A stretch of 64,000 nucleotides of DNA from Chaunax sp. Z400 (Eukaryota; Chordata; Actinopteri; Lophiiformes; Chaunacidae): positions 19,852,650 to 19,916,649 of the forward strand of contig CM075197.1 of NCBI GenBank assembly GCA_037577475.1, in the 5' to 3' direction. Positions 20,566 to 33,000 of this stretch are shown one piece after another. A program made the translations under genes and the position numbers. The stretch's first letter is position 1. Each line of letters opens with the position of its first letter. The notes below the pieces were generated by a model, which was given only the letters and a program-made list of their open reading frames with translations, had not been told where the DNA came from and made no database searches.

Positions 20566-23280
20566 ACCCCCTGCAGCTCTACTTTCCCTGGGCTCAGCCA
20601 TTTCCCAGCTGACCGCTCAGCTGTTGCTAACACTTGTCCACTTGATAACTGTTGCCATAACTCAGAACTCAGCATGCTGGTTTTAGAGCCGGTAATGATT
20701 TTCATCAAATTCCTGACCTCCTGTCTGACTCGGAGTCGAGATTCTATAATACAGCAGAATATCTTGTTTTTAGGGCATGAAATGTCCGTGTATTAATCAA
20801 GTTGAGCACTTGCGAGAGTCAAACAATCTCATCTATGTGTGCTGAGCTATGCCATGTATGAGCTGGTGTGTGAGAGGCCCTAAATTCCTCTGATGCTATA
20901 CTGAGTGTGGCAGCACTGTTGATGGCATGAACTTCCATTTAGCATGTTGAAGAAGCACACGCAAATGATTTAACAGCTTTCATCATTCATTTATGTTTTG
21001 TACAAACATGATTGTGTTAATTTAATGATTTTAAAACAGGAAATCAGTCCAAGTTCAAATTAAAAATAAAAATGACTTCAATTAAATGCTTCTCATTTGA
21101 TACAGGCATGCATTTCTTTTGTAGTCTGAATAGATGTACTGATTTGATTACGAGTCCATTTATAACATAAGAGATTATAACCTGTGCTGCAGTGTCTAAC
21201 CTGTGTGCCTTATAGTGCAATAGCTTTAATTTGTAAATATCTGGGGTGAATAATGATGGTTCCTGGCTCGTGGCTTTACATTGAATTTATGTACAACATC
21301 TCCCAGGTGACAATTAAAAACAGAAGTGATCTCAAAACAAAAACAGCAGCATCATTCCCTCTTTTGCCGAGTCCTCCCTCTGTCTGAATCGATCCATCAT
21401 TCTCTGTCCCAAAAGCAAACAGCTCACATCCGCTCCTGTGTAAAATCTAAGTGTTCTCTTCCTACCTATCCATCACACAACCCATTATGCTCCTCATTTA
21501 GACATCCATCAAACGTCACATGTTCAATTACACAATCCATCACGCTCTGCACTCGTCCCGCCATTGGCTGATGATCTTTGTTGCCCCACAATGCCCAAAG
21601 TGTTTCCTTTAGAGGCTAGAGGGCACAGCCCGGTCTCCTCCAGATTCTAATGGCTGAATTTAGACGGGAACCTTTTTTTTTTCTCCACATCCGAGGGCCG
21701 TGACATGGGTCAGGGGTCAGAGGGGGTCAGCTTTGTTGCCAGGGAGGACAAGGCAAAACTACTAGAGCTCATTGGACCGTGCAAACAGCAGATCTGCTGA
21801 GTCTGACAGGTTGTGCACAGCAAGCAGCAACACACTCATTCAAAGCCAAGATGAAGTCAAGAGAGCTATAGGAACAGGAGGAGCTTTTGTTATGTGATTA
21901 CTGAATATTTCTATAATGGTCCAGAGACTTGGGGCCAGGTTATGACAGAAAATAACCAATTTGTCAGATGTTCGGCCTCATCGGAAGGAGAAGTGTTTGT
22001 AGTTTTTCCCGCTGGCTGCCTTAACAGTCCCTCCTGGAAGGCATTCAAATTATTTCACTCATTTTTTCACATGAAAAATGCCACAAATAGTTGTGTAACA
22101 AATGAAAAAAAGGGTTTGAGAGAGAAGTTCAAACCTGAGCTCCTTTCTGACCTCTGCATACCTGGCCGGTCACTGACACAAATACAAAGTTCCTCCAAAT
22201 TTGGGGTCTGGAAGTAGCCTAGGGGGTTTCTCTGACTATTTGACCATCCGACAAGCAGCAGTGACAAAGTACACTGGTGCCTACACTATGATTACAATGA
22301 AAGAAACTACAAACAACAAGGGATCTAACAAACAGAGAGATCATAGCATTCAAAACTTGATCCACAGGTCAAGGTCAAGCTTAAATACCAAAATTCAAAT
22401 ATCTGCTCCTCTGGGATCCTGACATCTCCAAGTGAGCTTCATGTCTTTGCAGCAGACCAAAAGTCACCATGGCACGGTGACATCATGAGAAAGTTGTCCA
22501 CCCCCCTTGACAAGGCCTGCTGTTGCCATGGGGGCTCCTAGAAATGGCACTGTGGATCCCAGTAAATGAAGGATGCTGGGGGAGGGGACGTGAAGGCAAG
22601 TAAATAAAAGTGCCATTTGCAGTGTTTGCTCGACAGCCTCAAAGCCAAACTCTGCTCCGTTATTGGACTGCTGAGCATTGGGGGGCTCCCATTGCAGCAG
22701 GACCCCACAGTCTGAAGGACATTGGTGTGTTAGCTGAATGAACAGGGCATCCTGATGCAGCCTCTGGGAGCCATGAGAGCTGACTGCAGCAGCGCACATT
22801 CATTTATTAAGAAAAGCGGACGACTTTGGACAAAAGGAAGAAGGGGGCAGTCTTGTAGGAGCAGAGCAGAGCAACAAGTCACCTTTCATGAACAGAAATA
22901 ATTAGTTGTAATATAGACATAAGCCAAGAAAAAGGGAATTTACATGACTAAACTTAACAGAGTTCTTTCACAGTTTTCAACCGCAGACTTTGGCTGTTAT
23001 TCCTGTATGCTTTTGACTGGATGTGATTCTAAATGTTGTAAATAAATGATGACATTTGCCATCATCCAAAACAAGGCAACTCTGATATCCAAACCATCTG
23101 ATGGACCCGGTGTCTGATCGTCTTCATGCACATTACCCATTTACTCGGAGCACACAATTCACAAATACCCTTTGATACCTGATATTTAGCCATGCAGGCC
23201 CATGCTGTGACCCTGTGATCAGTTTTTGCTCGAGACAAGAATGCATTTCTAGCCATGCTGGCTGTAAGAATGGGAATGCC
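20566..23280. other. Intergenic, no gene supported
   Basis: Moderately GC sequence with scattered short ORFs (for example 21894-22217 plus, 22464-22799 minus), none with splice context or recognised residues. It may hold regulatory sequence, but nothing can be named from one genome. Confidence 0.4.
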
Positions 23281-23284
23281 TGTC

Positions 23285-23600
23285 AGTCAGTCATCCTCCA
23301 CTTTTATCCAAACTAAAACACAGATATCTCACAAAGTATTGGACAGATTGCTGATTAATATCCACCTTATCTAAGGTGCCAAGAGAATATATGATATAAT
23401 GACTTTGGTGATCGTCTGACTGTTCATCTTACTCCATAATCAGGTCAAAATTTGGTTCAGATACCTGTAAAACTGGCACTCCCTTCAAAGCTGAACTTTG
23501 TGTTTAATACTATTTGTAAATTTTACTATGCCCGCAGGCTAAACTAAATGGTAAATATTACTTTTAAAGCATCATTACAGCCCTTCTACATGCAGCCTGT
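23285..23600 (+). repeat. Left part of a common fish repeat, split by later insertions
   Basis: Contains 'atatctcacaaagtattgga', 'gactttggtgatcgtctgac', 'tcaggtcaaaatttgg', 'tacctgtaaaactggca' and 'ctttgtgtttaatact'. These belong, in order, to an interspersed repeat I know from percomorph genomes. Its expected right end (...cagcttcacagaggct...gtagactcttagtcttg) is found at 24690-24790, about 1.1 kb farther on. Confidence 0.65.
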
Positions 23601-23689
23601 TCACTCCCTATTAATTCCATTGTACCAAAATCAGCTGCAAGAGGGCTCTAGTTCTCAATAAATGGAAGTGAATGGAACTAAACAGCAAA

Positions 23690-24130
23690 AATAATTATTA
23701 GGGCCCTTTTGAAAGGATTGTTATTATTCTTCCACACAAATAAACACATTTGTGGAGGGCTTAACATACTCAAACACTCTTAAAAATCGGCACACTCGGC
23801 AGAAGTGGTGAAAATTTTTATATTTTACCAGTCAGGATTGAGTGTGGCAAAATGACTCTACAGCGCCCCCTTGAAAATGTCAAGGAAGCAGCCCTTGGAT
23901 GGCGTTTGGCCTATAGGCTTCTGAAATTTGGTAGACATATTTAGCATATGGAGATCTACCAAAAAGCCGCTTGATGCCACACCCTAACCAAACAGGAAGT
24001 CCAACATTTGAATCAAATTTTTGATTTTTTTTTTCCATTTTCGCGCATTGTATTGTAAAAGGGCTGTATCCTAAAGCATTTTAACCAGATCAACTCCAAA
24101 CTTGTACAGTAGAGTCTCAACAAGTCAATG
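23690..24130 (+). mobile_element. Non-autonomous fish element inserted in the split repeat
   Basis: Starts 'tattagggccc', then 'ttattattcttccacacaaa', 'ggcaaaatgactctacagcg', 'gaaatttggtagacatat' and 'ccaaacaggaagtcc'. This is a recognisable percomorph repeat of uncertain class, with no coding capacity. Confidence 0.65.
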
Positions 24131-24141
24131 ATGAAAAGTTT

Positions 24142-24560
24142 TCAAAAGCTTCTGCATAACCTGTCCTTGAATAAAGTCCATCTCTCCCATTTTTGTTCAA
24201 AGGCCCCTGGTTTCCTTGGATGAAGAGTCAGTTTTTCCATGGAATATATTTCTTGTTTAGTATCCAGCCATTGTCTTAGTCTTGGGGGATCACATTTCAT
24301 CCAGTTCCTTGTGATGACCTTTTTACATGCTAGGATTAAAATCTTAAAGAGGTAGTTGTCCTTCTTTTCATTAACATTTAGTGACACAAGTTTTATCCCA
24401 TAATATATTTGTTGTGAAAATGAAAAAATATTGTGCAAATATAGTTTTATACATCGATTATGTATCAGAGGTGAAATTTAAAAAAAATATCTAATGCATG
24501 TATTGTTTCTACCCATTACATCGAAAAAACATAATGAAGATTTGCTGATTTGTTTCCCCC
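24142..24560 (-). pseudogene. L1-type LINE ORF2 C-terminal fragment
   Basis: The minus frame 24438-24142 reads [33 protein letters not shown] and WERWTLFKD. This is the pattern of the extreme C-terminus of fish L1 ORF2 proteins (AKKAITRxWL...PPTxxxW...MEKLTF...W..W). Upstream to about 24560 the frame is broken by a stop. It is a dead 5'-truncated copy. Confidence 0.75.
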
Positions 24561-24564
24561 ATAA

Positions 24565-24660
24565 ATGTTCTTTTTTTGGGCTTCAGCTCCATAGACCCCC
24601 CATTCATTTTAGACTACCTACACAACCCGGAAGTTCTGAGAGCAGACTACATCCTACTGG
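24565..24660 (-). repeat. Inverted partner of the dispersed repeat at 1590-1870
   Basis: 'cagctccatagacccccc', 'attcattttagactacct' and 'ggaagttctgagagcagact' match the reverse complement of 1600-1690. It is a short fragment. Confidence 0.65.
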
Positions 24661-24689
24661 AATATCTCTGTCATCATCAGGTCAGCATT

Positions 24690-24800
24690 GTCCCTGTGAG
24701 CATGTTAACATGTTGGCATACAATTTAAATCATCACTGTGCAGCTTCACAGAGGCTCTATCATGGCTGTAGACTCTTAGTCTTGATGTTGCTGCTGTTGC
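24690..24800 (+). repeat. Right part of the split fish repeat
   Basis: 'gtgagcatgttaacatgttgg', split by ordinary bases, then 'cagcttcacagaggctct' and 'atggctgtagactcttagtc' give the usual 3' end of the repeat whose left part is at 23285-23600. It ends in a TTG/CTG-rich run. Confidence 0.65.
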
Positions 24801-25393
<593 letters not shown>

Positions 25394-25954
25394 AAGTCAA
25401 CACATTCCTCACATTCCAGCTCTTGAGGCAAAGAGGCAAAAAATATTAGCCACAACACTGAGCTCGTCTCTGTGCTGGCATCCTCCTGCTCTTCAACTCA
25501 TCTGCCCTTTCTTTTGGGGACAAGTGACTCGGCACATTAGTCTTCAACATTACTTTTATTCTTTTTCAATTCAGCCCACGAGATGACCATGCAGTGACTT
25601 CAGGCTGAATCACTCTGACAGCACAAAGACTCCACATATTCGTGTCTGGTTTAAACTATGAGAGACCATGTAGGGCATATTTGATACTTCCTCATAATTT
25701 CATACAGACACAATCATACTAACATACACACACTGCTATACTCTCTTACATGAACAATCATACACTGTAAAATGTAAGATTGAATTTAATTAGAAATTCT
25801 GAGTTGACCTAACTTAGTTGTTATCAACTTGTTAATAACACTCATTTTATTTTAGTTACTTTGGCAACAAGAAAACTGTCAAACTCAGTTTACTTGAGTT
25901 TGGTTCATTTAAACAAACCAAGTACTGGGAACTTTTGCTCTCTTCAGTACTTAG

Positions 25955-26915
25955 TTACATCCCACAATGTATCTAACCACCACTGTGGTTTTGCACAATG
26001 GGTAAAAAGATACTGTAGCGTGTTGGGGATAGGCGGGTGGAGTTTCCCAGCATACCTTGAGACAACGTGTTTCAGGCCATAAGCCCAAGTAACCTGTGTT
26101 TAAATGTGTTCTGAATAATTATCAGCTAAGCAGTAATTAGTTCTTTAGAAATATTTCAATAGAAAATGATTAGTTATATAACACCATTGCATCATGAGTT
26201 TAAGTCTCTCACATGGTTAGTCACGTCCCGCCAACTTCAAAGTCGATCATAGACCTACGACCTACAGTGAGGCGTCCTGGTGCCAAGTGCACTTACAGAC
26301 ACCCTTATATTCGAACATGGTGTTCATTACAGACAAACCATGACTAGCACAGAAGTCCAATAACTGAACACCACTCGGGTTCAGATCAGGCAGGTTGTAA
26401 ATTAGCTTGCTTACTGTTATTGTGAAAACAAACTACTAGTATCCTAAAAAGTATTGTAGCATGTTGAAATTTCTTATTGCATGAATTTGACAAAATGATT
26501 TGCGTTTTGCTCTGGAGTGCTTGTTATTACAACACATCACACTACTTTATTGTATCACCCTCTTGCATCACCCAGCTGGGACGTCACTAACCGTGTGAGA
26601 GACTCAACTCATGATTCGATGGTGTTGTCTAACTAATCATTTTCTATAGAAATATTTCTGAAGAACTAATTACTGCTTAACTGATAATTATTCAGAACAC
26701 ATTTTAAACACAGGTTACTTCGGCTTATGGCCTCAAACACATTGTCTCAAGGTATGCTGGGAAATTCCACCCACCTATCCCCAACACGGTACAGTATATT
26801 TTTACCCATTGTGCAAAACCACAGTAGTTTGATTGTTTCAACTGTCATTAAACATTTATTTTCATGATGGCAAAAGACGTCAGCTACTCAACATTGAACA
26901 GGACAGCTACAGAAC
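25955..26915. mobile_element. Inverted-repeat element with arms of roughly 280 bp or more
   Basis: The left arm (about 25980-26240) and the right arm (about 26575-26835) are near-identical reverse complements. Landmarks are 'ggttttgcacaatgggta', 'gtttcccagcataccttgag', 'ttatcagctaagcagtaatt' and 'ccattgcatcatgag'. They enclose about 330 bp. The right part extends to about 26915 ('gaacaggacagctac'), shared with 7170-7645. No transposase frame is seen. It is probably a non-autonomous DNA transposon; exact ends and target duplication were not resolved. Confidence 0.75.
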
Positions 26916-27839
26916 AATAAACAAGTATTTGAGAATCTACTCTGGTGTGTGCTATTGCCCCAACTGTTAAGAGCATTCCATGTGAATTAAAGATTTTAAT
27001 ACCTGTGTAGAGTTTTACAAAACAAGAAAGTATAAAATATGGCCTACATGGCCTCTCATATTAAACTGGTCTTGTTTGCATGTGTTTGCATGTGTGTATA
27101 TTTGTCAGATTAATTGAATAAGCCAAACCCAGAGATACCGGAAGTCCTTTTGCATGAAATCAAAATGAATGTAATTTATAGATACTCACGATTTCATTTT
27201 TGATGTTCTCTGCTCAGAAAGTAGGTGCCAAATTAGTGACAGTATCCAGTTCACAAATCACTTACATGTCATTTTGATACAATTTTATTTAGCAAAAACA
27301 ATGCTACATTTGGTACATAAAATTTATGATCTGACTTGCAGAACTCTGCCAGAACTGATAATTCTTCATGCTTAAGTCCTGACTGATAAAAGAAGCACTA
27401 TGGCTTGATGAGAAGCTAAAGCCATTGAATGTTTGGTATTTTTGCTTGGAAATTTATTAGTAATTGATTATCAAAATAGTAGCTAATTACTATTTGTTTA
27501 ATTTACGAATCGTAGCAAGTGTAGTTAAAGTAAATACTTCTGAAAACTTCTGAATAAATTCTGCTCCTGTTGACAATCAGCACTGCTTAAAAAACAATGA
27601 GTGTTGAGAGACCGCGAACCTCCACCAACGCTGACCATTTCCTCAAAAAAGTTACATTCCTATTTATATGCAACACCTGTATTTAGATTATTTCACCTTG
27701 AGAACATACATCCATAACTTTTGTCATAGGAAAAGCAGTTGTTCCAGAAGAGTCAGCATTTCCTGGTCCTCTGGGCAGATTCTCCCTAAAACCTAATATC
27801 CTATTCCCATCCCCGATACCTACCTCTGACAAAAGTTTC
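26916..27839. other. Intergenic AT-rich sequence, nothing recognised
   Basis: AT-rich with no coding exon or named repeat seen. Confidence 0.5.
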
Positions 27840-28020
27840 GTGCACATCTGTGACTAACCTTTTTAGTTAGATGGCTTCTCTCAGGGTTCTCGCAATGTTT
27901 AAAGAAAGTGAAAAAAAAAAAAACATGGATTCACCCCTTTTACCAAGTTTCATCAAAATCCATTCCGTGCTTTTTGTGTAATCCTGACAGACAAGACAAA
28001 CAAATACGCAAACCAGGAAG
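27840..28020 (+). repeat. Fragment of a fish interspersed repeat
   Basis: 'aagtttcatcaaaatccattc', split by ordinary sequence, and 'gtgtaatcctgacagacaa' match 54310-54370 ('atcaaaatccattcagaac', 'gggtaatcctgccaacagac'). It is a decayed partial copy. Confidence 0.5.
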
Positions 28021-28165
28021 TAATTTTTTTAAAATCCAGTTTATGCATAGCATCGACACTCTGAACAGTGCTGCAGATAATGATTATGTTGTTGTGCGAC
28101 CAATTAAAGACTTTGTGTATCTGATACCAGCAGACGAGGGAGAAGAGAGGGATGTCTGACAACCT

Positions 28166-29210
28166 GGACCAGCATAAAACACAACAGCCAAGTAATGCCC
28201 GCTGCACTGCCTATCCTCTTCCTCCTCCTCTTCCTCCTCCTCCTCAGGTTCCTGGTCTTAAAGCAAAGGAGAGAAGGTTCACAGTCAGGCATTGTTCCCA
28301 TAGAAACTCTGTTTGCATTTCCCAATGATCAATTCTGGGACTGCTGGCTTTCAGCTGGAATTCAGACATTCAATTCAGAGCACTGCGCTGTCTGGAAAAG
28401 TAATTGTCTGTGGGGCAACTTATTGAAAGGGAGTCTAGGTGTATTTCCGTTAAAGTGAAAGGGGAGACAAAAAGGGCCCTGGCCATTTAGGGGATGTCAT
28501 CTTAACAGGCCTTGCCTGGTGTGGCAGCACGGCTAAGAGCTCCAATAACGCGACTCATTCCTTGTGTTTTTATTAGAGGTGATGAGAATGAAAAGCCTTC
28601 ATTTAAACAGAGAGCCTGAGCAGAACTGTACATGCCAGTCAAACTTTGGAGTGTGGTTGGAGAGTGCTGCTTTCTGCTGCATGCCCAGTCACAGGCCTGT
28701 ATTCAGGTCTGCCTTCAGTCGTCTCTCTCTCATACCAGGCTGCTGCGCTGGAACAAAGAGGCCTTTCACATTGACCTTGACACACGGCCACCCCCATCAC
28801 CACAGGAACCAACGCCGAGGAATCCACCACAGCTCTCCGATATCAATCTCTCTGTACCCCTGGCAGACGGTTCCAACTCAAGGCTGAGGTGAACCTCACA
28901 GAGGAGGCTAATCCAGATCATATGAGTGTGTTTTTATTCCAGCAGAATGTGGAGGAAAAAAAAGACCTGTTAGCACCAATGTGAATATCATATCTGACCT
29001 CAAACTACCCAGTATGTCCATCAAAGTTTGGGTTTATCGTGGTAGAGCCGTAATAAAATGAGGTTTAATATATTAGGGTTGCAACTAATGATGATTTTGT
29101 TGTTTGTTTTGACTGAAATGTCAAAATAGTAAAAGGCATCTATTACTTTCCTGAAGTAATGCATTATAAGCACAGAAATATAAACAGTAAAGTAGCAAAT
29201 GCTCATATTA
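28166..29210. other. Intergenic downstream of metrnl, no gene supported
   Basis: Contains a pyrimidine-rich TCC run (28205-28250) and moderately GC-rich sequence with overlapping frames at 28564-28892, none recognisable. No repeat family is seen. Confidence 0.4.
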
Positions 29211-29214
29211 GAGA

Positions 29215-29390
29215 AGCTGCAAAAAGTTCAGTTGTGCCTACAAATATAAAAATAAGCAAACTGAAGAAACAATCATGAGATGCAGACCTTTAGGGCATGT
29301 GTGACATTTCATTGAATTTTGTCCAGTGGTTTTTTAGGAGATGTGGACAGATTATTATGTCTTTGGCAGGCATAGAAATGGCCCATTATA
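29215..29390 (+). repeat. Dispersed repeat, downstream copy
   Basis: 'gttcagttgtgcctaca', 'gcaaactgaagaaacaatca', 'tgagatgcagacct' and 'gtccagtggttttttaggag' parallel 30980-31160 in the same orientation. The copy is degraded. Confidence 0.65.
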
Positions 29391-29513
29391 CACACCGTCT
29401 TAATTCTAAGTCCAAAAGCAATGGTCTGCTAAATTTAGACTTTGCCCACTGAACATTATTTATTTTACACGTACAAAACAAAGACACCAGTGTTGTTCCA
29501 GAGAATAAAAGCT

Positions 29514-29519
29514 TTTATT
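29514..29519 (-). terminator. Probable polyadenylation signal of metrnl
   Basis: AATAAA on minus, about 565 nt past the metrnl stop, within the palindrome 'gagaataaaagcttttattc'. It is the best hexamer between the stop and 29000. Confidence 0.45.
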
Positions 29520-30084
29520 CTCAAGGGCAAAAAAACAATATCTTCATTCGTTTTGGGTTGTTTCTTTTACTATTGTATGCCCTGTAAAAAAAAAAAATTA
29601 AAAAAAACCCCACGTTGTCTCAGGCAATGAATTGCAGATAATTTTTTTAAACAAAATAAAAATTTGAGTCTTTCACTTTATACATTTCTGTCATAGGAAA
29701 TAACTTCAGAACTGTACAAGCTTTTTACAAAGCACAAAGCTTCCAAATATACAATGTTCATTCACATTTTATACACATAAAAAAAAAAAAGGGTTTTGCT
29801 ACATTTAAAGCCTGGGAGTTCCTCATCTATGAAAAAAGGCAGTCCAAACACATTCCATGTTGCACTACGTTCGACTTTGAGAACAAGAGTCCATCCAGCT
29901 GCTGCTGGAAAACATTCAGGAGCTCCATTGGTTGTCCCCAAAGAGTCAGGAGACGGCGGGAAAGGAGAGGAGCTCTGCCACTTTCAGTCTGTCAGTGTCT
30001 GTCCTTAGCATGACCACTTGGTTCATCTCTCCTCCCCATCCAGTGAGGACTTGTCCCATTTCCAAGGATGAACAGGTAACACAC

Positions 30085-33000
30085 TCAATCGGTGTCCATG
30101 TGACACAGGTTGGTCCCCTGCTCCTGTGCCTCATTATACAACCGCAGGAAGTCTTTGTAACGCGGGGCACAGCCCATCCAGGCCTCCCCAAACCTCACCG
30201 TCCCGGTGAAGAGGAACTCACCCTCACCAGACTTCACCCTGCACTGAAGGGGCATCTTGATGTGGCCGCTCCAGCTCCGTACCCTCACACCCCCAGATAC
30301 AAAGACCCGGGTTTTCTGTCTGTAGAGGCGGCTGATCTCCACAGTTACAGACGAGTGCTCCTCCTCCTGCTCCACCTCCTTAATGATGCCCCGTGCCACT
30401 GAAAGCACCAAGCAGTAAAACGAGATTTAGATACTGTCAGTGGATACATTTCATGCAGCAGAGAATGTTTTCATGGGACGTTTTTGCGCATCATACATAC
30501 ACAGCATTTTAACTCACCAAAGTCACTGGTGCACACTGCTAGAAGCATCTCAGGGTTGCTGCAGGGCTGACAGGGTGCTGAATGGAAATAAAGAGCCAGG
30601 ATGAGTTTGGAGCCGAATTTTGGAAGAACATGAAAACAAACAAAAAAAACAATAACTCCACGATTTCTTTAGAACTGCTTGCAGCGTCACAAACGCCTTG
30701 TTGACCTGTCCACGACTTTTTGGTTAAGTACCATTCACACAAACACACGACTGAGGTTAAGAAAACCATGTAGAAGTATGTGTTCCATCCCCACACATTA
30801 CTTATTTACAAAGTTGGCAGAGCAGGATTCAGCTGTTTTAACACCAAACAGAGCTGGGCATGCTGAACATTGTAAATAAAAAAAAAAAAAGAAGTTAATG
30901 ACGGTTTATTGAAACTATAAAACTTGTGTCCAAGAACACAACAAACACAACATGCCCCTGCTACTGGAAAAAAAACAACTAAATGTGTGCAAACTTATGT
31001 TCAATTGTGCCTAATAAGGTTAAAAAAAAAAAATAAGCTAACTGGAGAAACAAATTATGAGATGCACACCTTTTTGGGCCCCTACAAAGTATGTGTGAAA
31101 TTTCACTGGTTTCTGTCCAGTGGTTTTCGAGGAGATGTGGATAGATTATTCCCATAATGTACGGATGTACAGACGGATGGACGGAGAAGGGTAACCCTAT
31201 AGGCCCCCTTTGGCCGGGGCATAAAAACACTGATGATGGTGTTTGAGTGCGGTCAGCTTTCCCACCGCAGTTGGAACTCCTTGATATTCCATGACAAACA
31301 AGGACCAGATGAAACGGCCACATCTCCGACCTGAGCTCTGTGAGAGCTTCAGCACGTCTGCTGGAACTGGAACTGAAACTGCGAGTCTCAACAATAACAC
31401 AGTTGAGTTTGAATGAGCCCTTTAAGGGAAAATCACTTCCAAAAATAGGAGACAGATAAGATAAAATCACACAAAAATGTTGCCACTAATTGTCTAGAAC
31501 AATAAAGGGAGAGCAGAGAGAGGGTATGCTCACGCAACCAGAGGGCAAATAATCGGTGGAGAAAAAGTAAAAAAGTGAAATAGCCTGTAGAAAGTACTTA
31601 AAAAGTCCACCTCAGGCTATATTTCACCTTTGACTGGTTGCAGCCTGCCCGCCTCCTGATTGTTTTATAGCAGGAGAAAGGGCCCTAAATGAGAACAGTC
31701 GGAGTAACGATTAGTTGACTCAGGTGGTCCTTCGGCTGGCCTGACCGGAACGCCTTTATTAGATTTAGTGTGATTTGAGTAGCACACAGGGGCAGGTGGG
31801 GAGAGAGGGAGTGGGCGGCGGGAGTTAGAGGGAAGGGTGTCGAGTCAGCAGTGGTATGAGGGTGGGACATAAGTGGGTGTCTGTCCACAAACTGAGCGAG
31901 GAATGATTACACTGTGGATTTGGTGAACTGGAGACCACCCCAGTTGACACTGCCTGGTCACGAATTGGAACATTTTGTTTAGAAATAAACATCCTGAATA
32001 AGTCCAATAACAGAGGTGTAGCAGCTTTGCAAGCATTATTTTTAGCTAGCCTGTCTGAAGCTGAGGGCGTCGGGGTGAGCATGTCTCAGGTCAGCTTGTG
32101 TAGCAACACGAGGCGCTGCCTACATCACCAGAGAGGTCAGAGGTCAAAAAGCCACAAGCTCAGGCGGCTTAAGAACAGCTGGAGAGCTGAGACCCTTCAG
32201 AGGGGCCGACCCTGCTAAGAGCCCAGAGCGGAGTCCACCGGCCCTTTGAAATGAGCCTCAGAGCTGCCATAGCATCGGGGCTGAGACATAAACCCATGGG
32301 TGTTTCTTTCCTGCGCAGCAGAACCGAGCAGGCCTTACATGTCGGACATGAAACAAGAACCGCAGGAATGGGATGAGAGCCGAGTCAGCATCTCTTTGGC
32401 CCATACACATGCAGCAGCACTGTGATCAGAACCACTTCACAGGGACAGAGGGATGAGGGATGTTACGGAGTGGTAAGGAGAGGAGGGGAGGGGAGCAAAA
32501 TATAGTGTCCCTGCAACATCTGGGCCCTGACGCACTCCTCTGTAATGCAGCACCACTGGCTAATACCACTCGGCACAGATGAAAACCACTTCAAATAGGC
32601 ATGGAGAGAGACGGAAGACATATATGAAGGGCAGAGGAATGAAAAGGAAAAATACTGGAATGATAAATAGACAAGAAAGAAGAGGAAGGAAATATTGAGA
32701 CTGAGGGGAAGAATAATTTCAGTGGTCAAGGCAGCTAGAAAAGAAAGAGCGTATGTGTGTGTTTTGTTGGGGAGGGGGTATGTGGTCCTAGACGGTCCTC
32801 CCAACATCTGGCTGGAGACGCATTCCAGTTTGATGGTGAGCAACTCAATCCCAGCACAGCAGGTCAGAGAGAAGAGGAAGGGAGAGGAAAGAAACAGAAA
32901 AAGGGATGAAAAGAAGCAATCAATCCACCAGTCTGGCTTCAGATGGCACGAGACCACTGTCTTTGTGAATCACCCCAGTGCTGTCTCAGGCCACATCACA

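Noticed and set aside
28195..28458. ORF beginning with a hydrophobic Leu/Phe run, like a signal peptide
   Set aside because: The hydrophobic run is the translation of a TCC/CTC simple repeat and the remainder has no recognisable domain.
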